Notes: generated by a model not told the origin, from the letters alone. A stretch of 64,000 nt of DNA from Cryptomeria japonica (GCF_030272615.1 NC_081415.1:421248257-421312256); one strand, 5' to 3'. Positions 34,461 to 47,029 are shown, numbered from the stretch's first letter. Numbers and translations: made by a program.

Positions 34461-36244
34461 ATGAACTTAGGGAGTAGCTAAAAAACTAAATGCAGGAAAG
34501 CAAAATGCAACTACATGAAGAAAGAAAATTTAGGTCCTGGCAACAAGGCTCGATGAGGTACCCAATCACAACCAAATCTCTATGAACTGGAGAAATAGAG
34601 AAAACCACGTGGGAAAAAACTCTACTTCAAAAGGAGATGGAAAAAGAAAGTGAAGGACTAAAGAAGCCTCCAAACAAGAATGTTCCAAAAAGATAGGAAC
34701 AAGAGAAGAGCAAAAGAATCATTGAAGCATGAAGAACCTACAAACACTGTCCAAGAATAACTGTCGATCTAAAGAACCTCCACTGAAATAGAAGATGATC
34801 TGGTAGAGAAGACTGTAATCTATATGAGTGCCCTCAAATAACACTACTCAAATCAGATGGCAAACAAAGGCAAACAACTGAACTCGAAGATACAGATGGC
34901 ATAAAACACCAAAGCCTAAAGAGCTGATCCAACGAACCAAGGAAAGATTATAACAATGAGAGAAACCCCCCCATAATGCGGACAAGGGTGAGAGATAGGT
35001 TCACTAAAAAGGATGGCCAACAAGAACTGCATGACGAAGAACCAAGAACATCGAAGGTGCAGAGAAAGTACATAGTGTCATGGAAGGAACACTCACTTGA
35101 CACACATCATGAGGCTAATGTCATAGAAGGAACACCCATGTGACAAAGATGGATTGAAAACAAAGGAAAACATCAACCCCCCCATGGCACTTTATAATGT
35201 AGTGCATGTATAATAAGGCACAAGATGTGCAAGATCCCAAGTATAAAATGCATAGTGGCACTTTATCTCAGTGCGTTTGCATAAGAAAATGCTTATAAAA
35301 AAATGTTTACAATGATCAGAAGAGACATAAGACTAGAAATACAGAAAGAATAGCCAAAGACAAGACATCCTACTCAAAGAAAGAGATCCCAGGACCTAAA
35401 ACATCCAAGATATTCACCAGAGTGCTGAAAAGAAAAAAATTGAATAAAATATACTTGGAAAAAAAAATGGAAAAAAACTCATATGACTAGAAAGTGCACA
35501 GAACAAGATTTCCAACGATATAAGTTTTCAAAAAATGGAGTTCGAATGCTCAAGTTATGTCTCTCGGAGTACAAAAAGGAACTTTTGGTTTTGACAGCAA
35601 AAAAACACCATCAAAAAAGAAAAATCAGAAGATCAAACCTCCAAATTTGAAGAGAGCTCGAAAAGAGATTTTTGACGATATAAAGTTTTTGAAAAAGCGT
35701 CTTTGTATGACCAAGTTACAACCAAAAGAAAAAAAACCCCTCTTTTAGGGCATAAAGAGGGTTAAAAAATTTTAAAAAAAATTTGACGAAAATTTTCTAA
35801 CACATTTGCAAGTATAGTCGTACAGATTTTTGTGCCTCGTAAAGCATGTCAATGAAAAAATCATGGCCCAAATACCCTTGTCACCAAAATAGGTCGAATT
35901 ATATATCAAAATGACTAAAACCACCCTTCGGAAGCAAACGGTGAGATCTTTTTTTGGCCCAAAATACTCTAAAAAATGTTTTTTTAATGATTTTTCTGAC
36001 GTGTTAGAAAAAAAGGCAAAACAAAAAAAAATGTCCAAAACCCAAATTTGTCAAAATTTGACAAATTTTATATGAAAATGGGGGGTTTTGGGGCATTCTA
36101 AGCTCAACAGCGAGGTTCGTTTGAGCCCAAAATGATCAAAAACAAAACAGCTACCCCAAATCCAATAAAAAAGCTTTGAAAAAACTGAAACTCTAACCTT
36201 CAAAAATCTTCTGAAATTTTCAAAAACAAGTAGCAGTAGATGTA

Positions 36245-36257
36245 GGCTCTGATACCA
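36245..36257 (-). promoter_or_regulatory. Primer binding site (tRNA-iMet) of the non-autonomous element
   Basis: TGGTATCAGAGCC on the minus strand lies directly against the 5' LTR end. Confidence 0.9.
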
Positions 36258-36517
36258 TGAAGAAGTTGAGAAATACAACTTCAGAGATCCCAAGAACACC
36301 TGCAAGCAAAATACCTATCACAAGAGAAGAATGGAGGCAAAAAACAATAATGGCTCTAAAGAAGAAGATTATCATTCAGAGAGGGAATCAATTAAATGAA
36401 AAAGTACAATACAATCTTTATAAAAGGATATTAGCAACCCTAAATATGTGCAACCCTAAAGAAACCCTAAAGGGATAATGTGTATTTAATAATTAGAATA
36501 ATTATTAAATACCTACA
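36258..36517 (-). repeat. Truncated 5' LTR of the non-autonomous element
   Basis: It matches the 3' LTR up to AAATACCTACA and then stops. The promoter-side part, about 94 bp in the other copy, is missing and replaced by simple-sequence DNA. A TATA-like TTTTATAAAG is kept in both LTRs. Confidence 0.85.
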
Positions 36518-36639
36518 TATGTATACGTATACATATAAATATATGTGTGTACATTCATACATACATATAACTGTTGTACAAGCATAGATCTAATGTTTAG
36601 TTGTGTATTTTATCCGATGATCAAATTAGTTATTTATAA

Positions 36640-36856
36640 ATCATCGAGCTCATTTTGATTTATTAAAAAAACATTTATCGATATTTCGACGAACACGTTC
36701 GTCGAATTTTCGACGAAAATATTTTCATCAAAATTTCAACAAACATCGAGCATAAATTTTAAAACAATTGAAAATTTCACATTAAATATCACATGTATCC
36801 AACGATACATCTAATTATGCATCTTTCGTCGGATTTTGTAGTCAAATGAGTTAGTG
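36640..36856 (-). repeat. Orphan CACTA end with subterminal palindromes
   Basis: Subterminal DNA contains TTTCGACGAACACGTTCGTCG and TTTTCGACGAAAATATTTTC, then TCGTCGGATTTTGTAGTCAA and ends TGAGTTAGTG at 36,856. The last 25 bases match the end of the large CACTA at 27,918. No transposase gene lies to its left, so this is either a deletion derivative or an end separated by rearrangement. Confidence 0.6.
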
Positions 36857-37288
36857 AGTCTTCATGTATTTTTCCTACTTTGCATGACTTTATTGCTAAT
36901 CTATTACAATTCTAGGAAAACAAAAGAATTTGTGAAGGAATTTGAAATACTATTTGGAAATAAAGAGGGGTTGCTAAGAAGAGGTAAGAGAAGGATATAA
37001 GAAAAAAAAATTTGTTTTAAATTTTTTGTCTAATTTGCTCTATCTTGTTAGAAAAAAATGTTGCTTTGTAGTTGAATTGTGCTTCTGAAGAGGTGATGTT
37101 AATTTCTACCCTTGGTTTCTTTTAATGAGATAAGTTGCACATTAATCTTATAACGAAACTGGTTCAATCAATTATCAATTTATAGTGAAATACTTTATTA
37201 TTAAATTATTTATTTTATTATTAATTTCTTTCTCTAGCTTTGGGTTTTTGAGTATATATGATTAATGTGACAATGTCATCAAAAATTT
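36857..37288. other. AT-rich, no gene seen
   Basis: Featureless spacer between the orphan CACTA end and the L1 insertion. Confidence 0.4.
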
Positions 37289-37304
37289 AATCATAAACAA
37301 TGTT
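37289..37304. repeat. Left target-site duplication of the L1
   Basis: AATCATAAACAATGTT here is repeated exactly at 45,664-45,679. Confidence 0.85.
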
Positions 37305-37499
37305 TTTTATTAGGAAAAGAAACTGTACAAGGGAGTTGACCCTTAAAATCCACAGCCCGAAGGTGTCATATCAACATTACATATTACCAAAAAAAAAACT
37401 ATGAGCAGCAAGTTCAGAAAAAAAAAAAAAAAAAAAAAGGAACCCCTGAGACAAAGACAGTTAAAAAAAACCCAACCCCCAGCCCTATGCCTAGGAAAA
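37305..37499 (-). other. L1 3' untranslated region
   Basis: Non-coding end of the LINE, with A-runs at 37,390-37,399 and 37,420-37,438 on the plus strand and the terminal A tail on the minus strand at 37,305. Confidence 0.5.
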
Positions 37500-39681
37500 C
37501 TACAAGGGCTTCCAAATGCCCGCTTGTCTAATGACACCCTCCCAATCCTTTTTGGAGAATTTGAAAAAGTCACTGATCTTTTCCTTATCAGCATCATCGT
37601 CCTCAAGCATCCTATCCTGGAGGGCACATAAGGTAGTTTTCGAACTATGCAGGATTCTCAAGCTCACCCTGGAAATACCCACAATTTTCTTGTCTAGCAC
37701 ATCATGTTTATGCTTAATGTTCCTAGCCTCCTCCGCAATTCTCTTCATTTCCTTAGTCACTTCTTTGAGTGTGTCCCTTATGCTTTGCAGCTCCCTAGAT
37801 AGAGTGTTAACATCTTCTAAAAATGGTCGAGTAGTGGGGATGATAGGGTGGGGCACATCCACCTATTTCACAAGGTCCTCCTTTTCACTGTTGGGGTGGG
37901 GCACATCCACCATTTGCATATGGTCCTCCTTTTTGTTGCTACACTTGCATTCTCCCTCATCATCCATAGCTTCAAAGACCAATTCTTCCCCAAGAGCGTC
38001 CCCCATCACATAATTAGTGTTTGACTCAGAGGTATTAGGTAAGGTCAGAGAGGTATCAAATTCATCTTTTGAATCCTCCTTGTCCTCTTCATCCATCCCA
38101 AGATCAATTTTCTTAGGGCTCTTCTCCTCCTCGTCATCGTCTATTATTCTCTTTCTCTTTTTTTTGGTAGTCTTAGATGCAAGCCTATGGGGTCTCCTCC
38201 TTCCCTCAGATTTCATAGAGCTCTTAGCAGGAATTTCCTCACTACTCGAGTCATCAGAACTATAACCAACAATAATGTGTTTATGTTTCCCATTGGATTT
38301 TCCTTTTCCTTTCGAAGGGGCCTTTTTATCCTTCGGGGTTGAGAGTGTGGAATGAGTCACGGGGGTTCCAATCTCCATGATAAAAATAGGATTGGGAGGG
38401 GGGGTGCTAAGGTTCATGTCAGTAGTAGGATGGTAGAGTTGGAATTACATGCTATCAGAAGGGGGGCCAAGATGGTGTATGGCCAGAGCAGAAAATTCAA
38501 GGGGTAAAACACTGCGGGGTGGACAGAGGGAAAGATGCATAGAATAAAGCCTAAAAATTAACCCCTGATGTAGGGGAAGGAGATTTTTGCTCTCATTTTT
38601 GGGGTCCCTTTCCTCCCAGGCCAAATTCTCCAAGGAATGAAAAAGAAAATGTGGGAGATAGATTCTATCATTGTATCTAAAGTGATTTAATAAATGTATA
38701 TGATAGAGAAAATAAACCTCATACTTGCCCTCCAGCATGAAATATTTCATGATCATGAGGAAGATTTTGTCCCATGGTTCCGATTGCATAGCTGCTCTAA
38801 CACCTTAATAGGAACCTCCTTATCCTTGAAGAATTTATTTAGAGAATCAATTGTGGTGACATGGCTATTTCTCTTCTACCTGTGTCTCATCATAGACAAG
38901 CTCGTGGCCTAATCTATAACATCTTCCATCACCTCAAAAGTAATGCTTCCCATTTGAACCCGCTTGTTGTTCTAGGAAGCTGAAAATTGCACTAAGAGCT
39001 TCTCATCATGGCCTTTGAGGCATTCTAAATAAGCATCAATGCCCCCTTCCTTGCAGTAATGCCACACTAACGAGTCATTCTTCAAATCATCTGGTTTGTT
39101 TGGCTCATAACGAACTCTATCTCCATCCATGACATTGTTGTTTAGACACCTCAAACACTTGGTTTTAGTAGAGGTATTATGAATTCCACTGGCACTATGA
39201 AAATGAATGGTCGGTTTCACAAAATATTTAACTTTCCAAGCAATCCAGCAGTTTAACAAATTATTACCCTTAAGGGGATAATTAATGCAAAGTGTTTTCC
39301 ATCTGTCTTGGGCATGAGAAATGACAAGTAATATTTGATGTGGCTCTCATGAATCCCTATACATTGCCAATCGTACCCAATGGATGAAGTTTTTATGATT
39401 AAAAAAATATTCCTCCATAACTAAGGAATCATTCCCCGTAATTATTTTAAGGCCATCTCTCGACTCGTGAAACCATCGAAGGAAGGGCTGAGGTAATTTG
39501 AAAATGAGCCAACCATGGTTGCAAATTGACCCCTCCATGTTTGATGGCCAACTTCTGAGATACAGCTCACCTCCGCCACCACATCAAGACCATAAAGGTA
39601 GCACTTCGTACCGATCCCCATATGGTAGGTTGGGTCCACCGGGATAGACAGGCCAAACACATAAGCAACATTGTACCACAT
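37500..39681 (-). pseudogene. Third ORF of the L1, homologous to the ORF at 3.0-4.35 kb
   Basis: The upper part (39,681-39,347, shifted once near 39,445) begins WYNVAYVFGLSIPVDP and matches nothing I know. From about 39,130 the frame MDGDRVRYEPNKPDDLK aligns with HRLRLEPDKVDDFK of the 2.1-kb unit. EGGIDAYLECLKGHDEKL, TIDSLNKFF and IMKYFMLEGKYEVYFLYHIH align with SEGSIDKFMESMKGNDERL, TTSLNQFF and VMKYFMLEGRYGIFYYYHLP. A basic Ser/Lys-rich linker and a C-terminal coiled coil (about 37,860-37,600) follow. One frameshift lies between 38,970 and 38,790 and a TAG near 37,863 separates duplicated VDVPHP segments. Function unknown; a nucleic-acid or gag-like role is a guess. Confidence 0.55.
37840..37925 (-). 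repeat. Roughly 48-bp tandem duplication within the third ORF
   Basis: GTGGGGCACATCCACC occurs at about 37,850 and 37,898 with similar flanks, duplicating the peptide V-D-V-P-H-P. A stop codon lies between the copies. Confidence 0.75.
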
Positions 39682-39759
39682 CAGCCTATGACAATAAGCT
39701 ACTAGGCATGGTTATTAATCATATTCTTGTCTCTCCTTAGCAAATCATTAACTTGATTC

Positions 39760-42700
39760 AGTAAAGAGTCATCCCTCTTCTAGCACCTTCAACCCACCAA
39801 TTGGGCACCCATATCATCCATAACATCCACAACAAAATTTCCTTCTCTATAGACATGATCAATGTGATAGACATATAGATCCAAAAGTAATAATTAGATG
39901 TCTTTAATGACCCCATCAATGGACCAGTTGATCTAGATTCTTCTTGTAATAGCATCGATGATGATCTTGGAGTCGCCTTCAATAAAAACTTGTATCAAAC
40001 CAATTGTCAGGGCAAGCTTAAGACCCCACCAAAGAGCCATTCCCTCGACTTGGTTAGAACTACAACCATTCAGGTTCCTAGTAAAGGCAACAATCAGGTC
40101 CCCGATTCTCGAATGAATCACCCCCCCCCAGCAGTAGCAATACCTAAAGAAGGACTAGCATAACCATCAAAATTAAGTTTATACCATCCTTGCAAGGGAG
40201 GGGGGCATATAGTATTCCTTCATCTGAGGATTTTAGTGTTGTCAAAAATAGCAAAGGTGCCAGGGAGATTACAAATTCTTGCTATTTCATAATCAAATGA
40301 ACAGGGAGGATAGGGGGGTTTTGACCTTAGAGATAGAAAGGTTATTAGAGAGGAGACAAAGGAAGCTCCCAAATACTTGAGTGGTTGAGCCTTCCTTTTC
40401 ATAGAAAATTTTGTTGTTTCTCTCTTTCCAGTTGCACCAAACCAAATGAGGGGGAATTTGCTCCTAGAGTTGATAAAAGGGATTGGGGGAGGGTGATTTC
40501 TAGGAAAGAACAAATTGGCCTACATCCTTATCCATGACCCAAGAAACACCGCATCACTGGAAGACAAGATCCTAGATAGATCTAGCAAAACTGCAATGGA
40601 GAAACAAATGGGGGATGCTTTCTTCTTCCTGTTTTCAAAGGATGCAGCAGTTGGGAAAATGAAACCCTCGCTTTACCAAATTGTCCTATGTGAGGGCTTT
40701 ATTGTGTAAAGAAACCCACTAGAAAAAATTAAGTTTGGGCATAAGTTATTGATTCCAGACTTTTTTCCAAAAATTGGGATGATCTATGGGGTGCAGCAAG
40801 GATAGGTAGGTAGACTTCATAGTATAATCAGCTCCATGATCTAGTCTCTAGATGAGACTTTCCTCCCTACTAAAAAGGGAATGCCTGAAGTCTCTTAAAA
40901 GCCTCTGAAGTTCATTAGCAACATTTTGTAGATGGGATCGACCAATACAACAACTTTTGATATCTTTCCATACATAATTAGGCCCCCGGTAGTCTTTAGC
41001 CAATTATCTAAAGAAGTTATTAGCACAATTATTCAGATCCCTGAAGGGGTGCGATCCCTGAAGTGACTAATCCAAAAGCCAAGAATCCTCCCAGAAGCAT
41101 ATTTTGTTTCCATTACCCACCAGCCATCTTAAGCCATTATGAACAATCCCTCTAATTTTTAGAATGTCGGACCAAATTCTAGATTCAGCAGGAACCCCTT
41201 GGTGGACCAGAAGTTTGTGGAATTCCTAATTTTGCATATATTTTTCCTTGATTATTGTGCACTAGTCAGCTTTTATGTGGGCAAGTCTCCACCCAATCTT
41301 TGCTAAGAGACCCTTGTTGAAATGTGATATCCTTCTTATGTTAAGACCTCCCCATGATTTAGGAGTATAGACGTCCCAACCAACCAGGACTAATCTCTTC
41401 TTCTTTTTCATTCTTGTCCAGAGTAAAGTTCTCTAAATTCTCTCCATCCTATACACCATGAAACATGATATTTTAAAAAGAGATAGGAAGTAAACAGGGA
41501 TACCGTGTAAGTAAGTAGCCAATAGCTGAAGTTTTCCAACGTTGCTAAGAAGCTTCCCTTTCCATCTAGCCAATTTCTTATGATTCTTTCCAAGATCGAA
41601 TTCCAAAACGTGTTAGAGATTTCTTTCACCGTTAAGGGAAGGCTGAGGTGGGTCCTAGGAAGGGAAGTAGGTTGGCCCCCAAGCACCCTCTGGATCCTAT
41701 CCTGAAGACTGAGGGGAGTATCAAAAAAATAGATAGCACTTTTCTCAAAATTGATATGTTGACCCGAAGCTTCGTCATAGTTATCCAAGAATTTTTTCCA
41801 AACCTTGGCCTCCATTAGTGAATCTGACCCAAAGAGGAACGTGTCATCAAAAAACTATTGTAGGGGAACCGGGGGTATGGTGGAGGCAGTTTTGATTCCT
41901 TTTAGCAATCTCTCCTCAATCATTTTAGTACAATTTCTCCCTAACACCTTAGCAACTATAATAAAGAGATATGGGAAAAGGGGGTCCCCCTGTCTAATTC
42001 CTCTAGAAGTAGCAAAACAATCACTTGGACATCCATTAACAAGAACATAATACTTAATAGTGGTGATGCATTGCTTTATTAAATTGATAAGTTTGTCACA
42101 ACACCCCATCTTTCTCAAACATTTAAACAAGAATTCCCAACTCACCCTGTCATAGGCTTTGGAAATATCAAGTTTGAAAGCCATGGAGGGTTGTTTTCTC
42201 CTATCCATGGTGTACAAAAATCCATGCATAGTGATGGAAGCATCCAAGATTTTCCTACCCGGAACAAAACCTTTCTATGAGGGGCTAATGAGGTTGTCTA
42301 GGAAGGGTTTAATTCTATTAACAAGGATCTTGGATAGGAATTTGTACATTGTATTACAAAGGCTAATGGGTCTAAAATGGGTGAGATGGGAGGGATCATA
42401 GGTTTTGGCATCAGAACAAACAATGTCCTAGAATTCTTGAAAGAAGGCCAAGGGGAAGTCGTCGGGTCTAGAGGATTTATAATCATTCATAGAGAAGACC
42501 ACAACCTTAACCTCATCATCAGTGATTGGGGAAAATATGGTAGAATTGGAATGATCATCTAGGGTGCAAGGAATGCATCAAAGAAAGAGGTTCTCACTAT
42601 TATCATCGTGCAATGAGTGGTCAGCTGAGAGGATAATGTCAAAATAATTGGTGGCAAGGGCACCCATACGGTCCTCATCTTCAATGAACTAATTTTGATC

Positions 42701-43848
42701 ATCTCAAAGTCTAGAAATTAGGTTCCTTCTTCTATGAGAAGAAGCCGACCTGCGGAGGAAAGCCGAATTTCGGTCCCCCTCTTTAAGCCATTGGATTCGT
42801 GATCTTTGCTTCTAGTAAACTTATTCCTGGCTAGAGATGTCTCTTCACTTCCTTCTAAGCATGTCCTCCTCCCTATGTGTGGACTCCTAGAGATCCCCCT
42901 GCGCCATTGTAAGTTGGAGGTCATTTATCTTGTTGGCAATTTCCTTCTTTTTATTGAAAATATTTCTAAAGGTTAACCTATTCCATCCTCTGACCTTTCT
43001 TCTGATAATATCAAGATTTTGGGCCACCTTGAACATAGTTGTTCCTTGAATAGGAGTACTCCACTAGTTTTGCATGCAATCTCTCAACTTCATGTGCTGA
43101 GTCCACATAATTTCATACCTAACGGGATTCTCTCTTTCCTAGGATGAGCAAAGCAGTTAAACAGAATGGGATTGTGATCAAAGATTGTTATCGGCGGGGC
43201 GTGCAAAGTAGCATTAAACCATGCTTCCCATTTAGCTGAGATTAGAAAGTGGTCAATATTAACTTGGATAAGATGAGTTCCTTTTCTATTATTCGACCAA
43301 GTAAAGTCCTTTCCTCTCAACTCAATATCCATCAAAGCATTGGAGTTAATGAAATTAGAAAAGTCAACCATACTATCAGAGTAATCATCCAGACCCCCCA
43401 ATTTTACTAAAGGAAAGAGGGGGGCATTAAATTACCCCACCACTATCCATAAATCCTCCTTCATACCATCCATGAGAGAAGACAATTCCCTCCAAAGAAC
43501 ACCCTGACCTGACTTCGAATTGGGGGCATAAACATTAGCTATCAACCAAGACTCCCGAGAGGATTCAATCTTAGCAACAAGAAGATTGTCAAAAGAGTGA
43601 ACAACCATGCCCTTGAATCTAAGTGGATCCCACATCGTAACCAAACCTCCAAATTCCCTAGTGGCATTACTAATCAGAAAATCCGCTCTTGACCATAATT
43701 TATTAGCAATAAGTCTAAAGGAATTATCCATCATTTTAACTTCATGTGTCAATATAATATCAATCTTATTATCCATAATATTGTTTCTAATTGCAAATTG
43801 CTTTTGAGGGCTATTTAGCCCTCTAATGTTCCAAGAAAGGATCTTCAT
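39760..43848 (-). pseudogene. L1 ORF2: endonuclease, reverse transcriptase, RNase H
   Basis: ORF2 starts at ATG 43,848, shortly after ORF1 ends. An AP-type endonuclease (43,848-43,090) has MKILSWNIRGLNSPQKQFAI, LIANVYAPNS and DHFLIS with a final FDHNPI. The reverse transcriptase (about 42,850-41,560) has KLDISKAYDRVSWEFL, SRGIRQGDPLFPYLF and a catalytic FFDDTFLFG where YADD or FADD is usual. A zf-RVT-like stretch follows around 41,150-40,650. RNase H (about 40,180-39,780) shows NQVEGMALWWGLKLAL and EGDSKIIIDAI, ending near a YREGNFVVD segment. ORF2 nicks target DNA and copies RNA there. Several stops and frameshifts (one between 43,090 and 42,250) make it dead. Confidence 0.85.
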
Positions 43849-43880
43849 TTCTTTGTCTTAGTTGCAGAGTCCAAGGTCCT

Positions 43881-45584
43881 CTACCTCCCATAAGCAATTT
43901 CTCTCGCCACTTCTTTATGTCTGGTGATTATTTGTGATGGTCTACCCTTTAGGTCTTGACCCACATCCAATTTGAGGCTCCTAGCCAACTTGTTCACATT
44001 ATCTTCATCAGATTTCATATTCTTGGTTTTTCTCCTTTGTGTCACCCAACCATCATCAAGAGGAGTTGCAGTGCAGCTAGATGAATCCCCAAGAGAGAAG
44101 GGACCTAAACTCTTCCCCGTAGAAGGGGGGTCAGTCACCAAGCCATCCATGACCTTAGAAATACTATTGGAAGGTGTAGAGGGGAGAGAAGCCACAATCT
44201 TGCTCGTAGGAGTCTCTGGTCTATTGGAAATCTCCCCCTCCTCAAGGGTGGGCACCTTTGGAGGAACATGGGGATTAGGATCAATCGATTCCTGAGGACT
44301 AGATTTTTGTAGGTTTTTCTCAAGAGTTTTCATCAGCTTAATGAGTGCATTAGAAGAAGGGTATTCCCCATCAGAGAGGGGCTCATCAGAAAATGGACAC
44401 TTAGTGGCCTTAGTAGTGTCAGGGGAGGGGGTACTCTTGGGGTGAGTGTGAGAGGAGGAAATTTCCTTCTGCTTTTGGGGCTACTCAGGCACCAATTTGC
44501 AGTCGGAAACAACATGGCTTGATTTAGAGCATCTTTGGCAAAATTTTGTAGCATTCTCATAGACAATAGCTTGAGTCCAACTTCCCAACTTAGATTTGAG
44601 GGTAATAAAATTTGGCAAGTTCTTATTAACTGTAACCATAACACAAAAATGGGAAAAGACTAACCTGGATTTGGTTTTGGTCACTTTATCTACTACCACA
44701 AAATAGCCAAAGGTGTTGTCAATCCAGCAAAAAATCATCTCATCTTAGAAATCCAAGGACAACCCCAGTAGGCGAACCTAGAATGGAGCGGTTTTGTTGA
44801 GATCCGCAACAAGGTCAAATTCCAGCTTCCATTTGCAAAGGGAGAGATGATGTTTCCCATAGGTCCAATACCCATAAAGGATCAAAACCATATCTTCCTC
44901 CGAAGTAAATTTGAAGAGGAATAACACTTTTAGCATAGCACTGATAGTGACACTCCCTTTGAGCTTCCATTTAGTAGCAACCCATTTTCTCACCATATCA
45001 ATCGAAGGTTGAAAGGAGAAGAACGTGCCCACCAATGTGAACATCATTGAAGACATTATCTTATCAATTACCTTGTCTAGTAATATAATAGCAGTCCCTT
45101 CCTCAATTTGAACACTTTTTGGGGTGGGGAGTGGTTCCTCATTCACCTGGGTATTTCTTATCACAACATTCTTCCAACCCCTGGAAGAGGCATCACCTTT
45201 GGGTAGTTCACTAGACACCTCATTAGGAGGTGAAGCTTCTTGTTCTGTACAAGGAGCAAAGGAGGTTTGAACATCCTTTGAGCGAGAATGAGCATCCACA
45301 ACATCTGCATGCATGTCGGCCAAAGCAATGGACATCTCAACACCTTCCACATGACTGGCAGCCAGATTTGTGGCCTTTACAACATCATTGTTTAGTACCA
45401 CATTTGTTCCCAAAGGATTGGGAACAGTAGCTGACTTTTGCGAGTTCAAAGCATTGCTATCCCCCACAAGGGAATCCTTTATCGAAACCTATTATGGACA
45501 TGTGACTTTGGTCGTATTCACCAGATTAACTAGCAAAGGATCAGCAGGCGGAGGCCCTTGTCCCCCACCTCTCTCTAGGGGCAT
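43881..45584 (-). pseudogene. L1 ORF1: DUF4283 plus CCHC zinc knuckle
   Basis: The ATG at 45,584 begins M-P-L-E-R-G-G-G. Two adjacent stops near 45,498 follow, and the frame then stays open to about 44,778. A DUF4283-like segment (about 45,110-44,780) contains LVGTFFSFQPSIDMVRKW and LFKFTSEEDMVLIL. The frame continues after a stop with GYFVVVDKVTKTKSR and a zinc knuckle CQRCSKSSHVVSDC (C-x2-C-x4-H-x4-C), then a Pro/Ser-rich tail to 43,881. All pieces share one frame. ORF1 binds LINE RNA and acts as chaperone in the ribonucleoprotein. It is broken by at least four stops. Confidence 0.85.
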
Positions 45585-45663
45585 GAAAATTCAAAAAAGA
45601 TAGAGCGAGAAAGTTGCAAAGCGAAGGAAGGACAGAGAACAGTTAATCCTTTAATCTATGCAG

Positions 45664-45679
45664 AATCATAAACAATGTT
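45664..45679. repeat. Right target-site duplication of the L1
   Basis: Exact 16-bp copy of 37,289-37,304, directly behind the LINE 5' end. Confidence 0.85.
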
Positions 45680-46990
45680 GTTCCAATAAAATTTTAGGTT
45701 TGTACAATTTGTTTAGGATATTTTCGACATTTTGTTTCACTTTCAATTTTGTTTGATTTTTTACTTGTCTAGTTTGAATGGATGGTTGCTAGAAATCTTT
45801 TTAGAATTTAAGTTAATATTTGAGTATTTAGTTAGAAACAAGTAATTTACTTTTTATTATTACAATTTGAATTTTATTGTTGTTTATATACTAATAATAT
45901 TATCAAAATCGGGATTTTATTATTAATCATATTAATCCAATATAAATATTATTAAATCATTATACATTAATATATAATATTTGATGTTAAATTACTTTAG
46001 TGTTATATTATTATTATCATAATGAATTGTCCTCATTAACTTATAATCTACATATAAAATTACAATATGTATTTTTAATTAAAAAAAAAAGACTAACACA
46101 TTTATTTTAACCTTTTTATTTAACACATTTCTTTTCATTCATTGAAATATAAAACTAAGTTTTGAATTACTCGTAATAAGGTTGACTAGGTAAAATTAAG
46201 TTTGGAAATGTAAAACTAAGCTATTTAATTAAAAATGAAGAGTTAAAAATATTATTAGTATACATAATGTTGATGTAAAATGTTAAAAACTAAAATCTAA
46301 TATTTAAGAAAAAAATGTAAAACAAACAAGATTAAAGGCATTTCCTATAAGAAGTGAACCACTTACTTTTTAAAATCAATGGTTTAAAATTGAGGAGAAC
46401 GATGCAAAACTATAAAATTAATCTCAACCAAATGCTTAAGTTTATATTAATTAAAAAATTCTTTTCTATAGAAAAATTTAAAATATATATTTTAATATTA
46501 CTATTTAGAAAAAAACATATTCATAAAAGCAAAAATCTATCTTTTAGTATTAGCTTCTTTTCATAAGAAATCTTTTAATATTATTTATTTTATTATCTTG
46601 TTTTTCAAGTTTCTAAAAAGAAAAAAGAAAAATTATTAAAAAAAGAAAGAATTAGCTTTATTCTATTTCTTCATTTAATTGTCTGTTAAATTTAAATTTT
46701 ATTTTAATTATTTATATCTCTTTATAAAATTACAAATAATAATTAAAAGTTATTGAATTTGATTTGATTTATGTCTTATTAAAATTTTAATCATTGTAAA
46801 ATAATTATATTTTGAATTAAAAAATTTCTTTTATGACTTTTTTTTATAAGAATATCTTTTAATGTTACCTTTTTTATTAGATATTGTATCTTATATTCTA
46901 ATGTATTCTAATTCTACTTTTTCTTCTTTTAAGGATTAATTTTTATTGAATTAAAATTTTATTTTAATTATTTATGTCTTTTTAATTGTT
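45680..46990. other. Very AT-rich gap, no gene seen
   Basis: Long runs of A/T-only words with short meaningless frames. It may include degraded upstream parts of the helicase that follows. Confidence 0.45.
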
Positions 46991-47029
46991 TATGTCATAT
47001 TGGTCTTGATGATAATATAGTTATACAAA

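Larger units (their letters stand above)
34084..36517 (-). mobile_element. Non-autonomous LTR retrotransposon
   Basis: A minus-strand element with a 365-bp 3' LTR (34,084-34,448), an internal region of 1.8 kb without coding capacity, a tRNA-iMet primer binding site and a 5' LTR truncated to 260 bp. The polypurine tract follows the 3' LTR. With no gag or pol, it must have depended on proteins from another element, most likely a copia-type one given the primer site. The right end breaks into an ATGTATACGTATAC simple repeat. Confidence 0.85.
37305..45663 (-). mobile_element. L1-type LINE with RNase H and an additional 3' ORF
   Basis: The 8.36-kb unit is bounded by a perfect 16-bp target duplication. 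On the minus strand it holds ORF1 (DUF4283 plus zinc knuckle), ORF2 (endonuclease, reverse transcriptase, zf-RVT-like, RNase H) and then about 2.2 kb carrying a third reading frame. The 3' end is a short A run (T's at 37,305) after the last ORF. Plant L1 elements normally end soon after ORF2, so the extra ORF is unusual. All frames contain stops or shifts. Confidence 0.85.

Noticed and set aside
37516-38013. Plus-strand ORF of 165 codons and the following one at 38,017-38,265
   Set aside because: They are Ser/Leu-rich antisense shadows of the minus-strand third ORF of the L1.
39062-39085. CACTAACGAGTCATT similar to the CACTA terminus
   Set aside because: It falls within the third ORF of the L1, where the encoded peptide aligns with the homologous ORF at 3.1 kb, so it is coding sequence.
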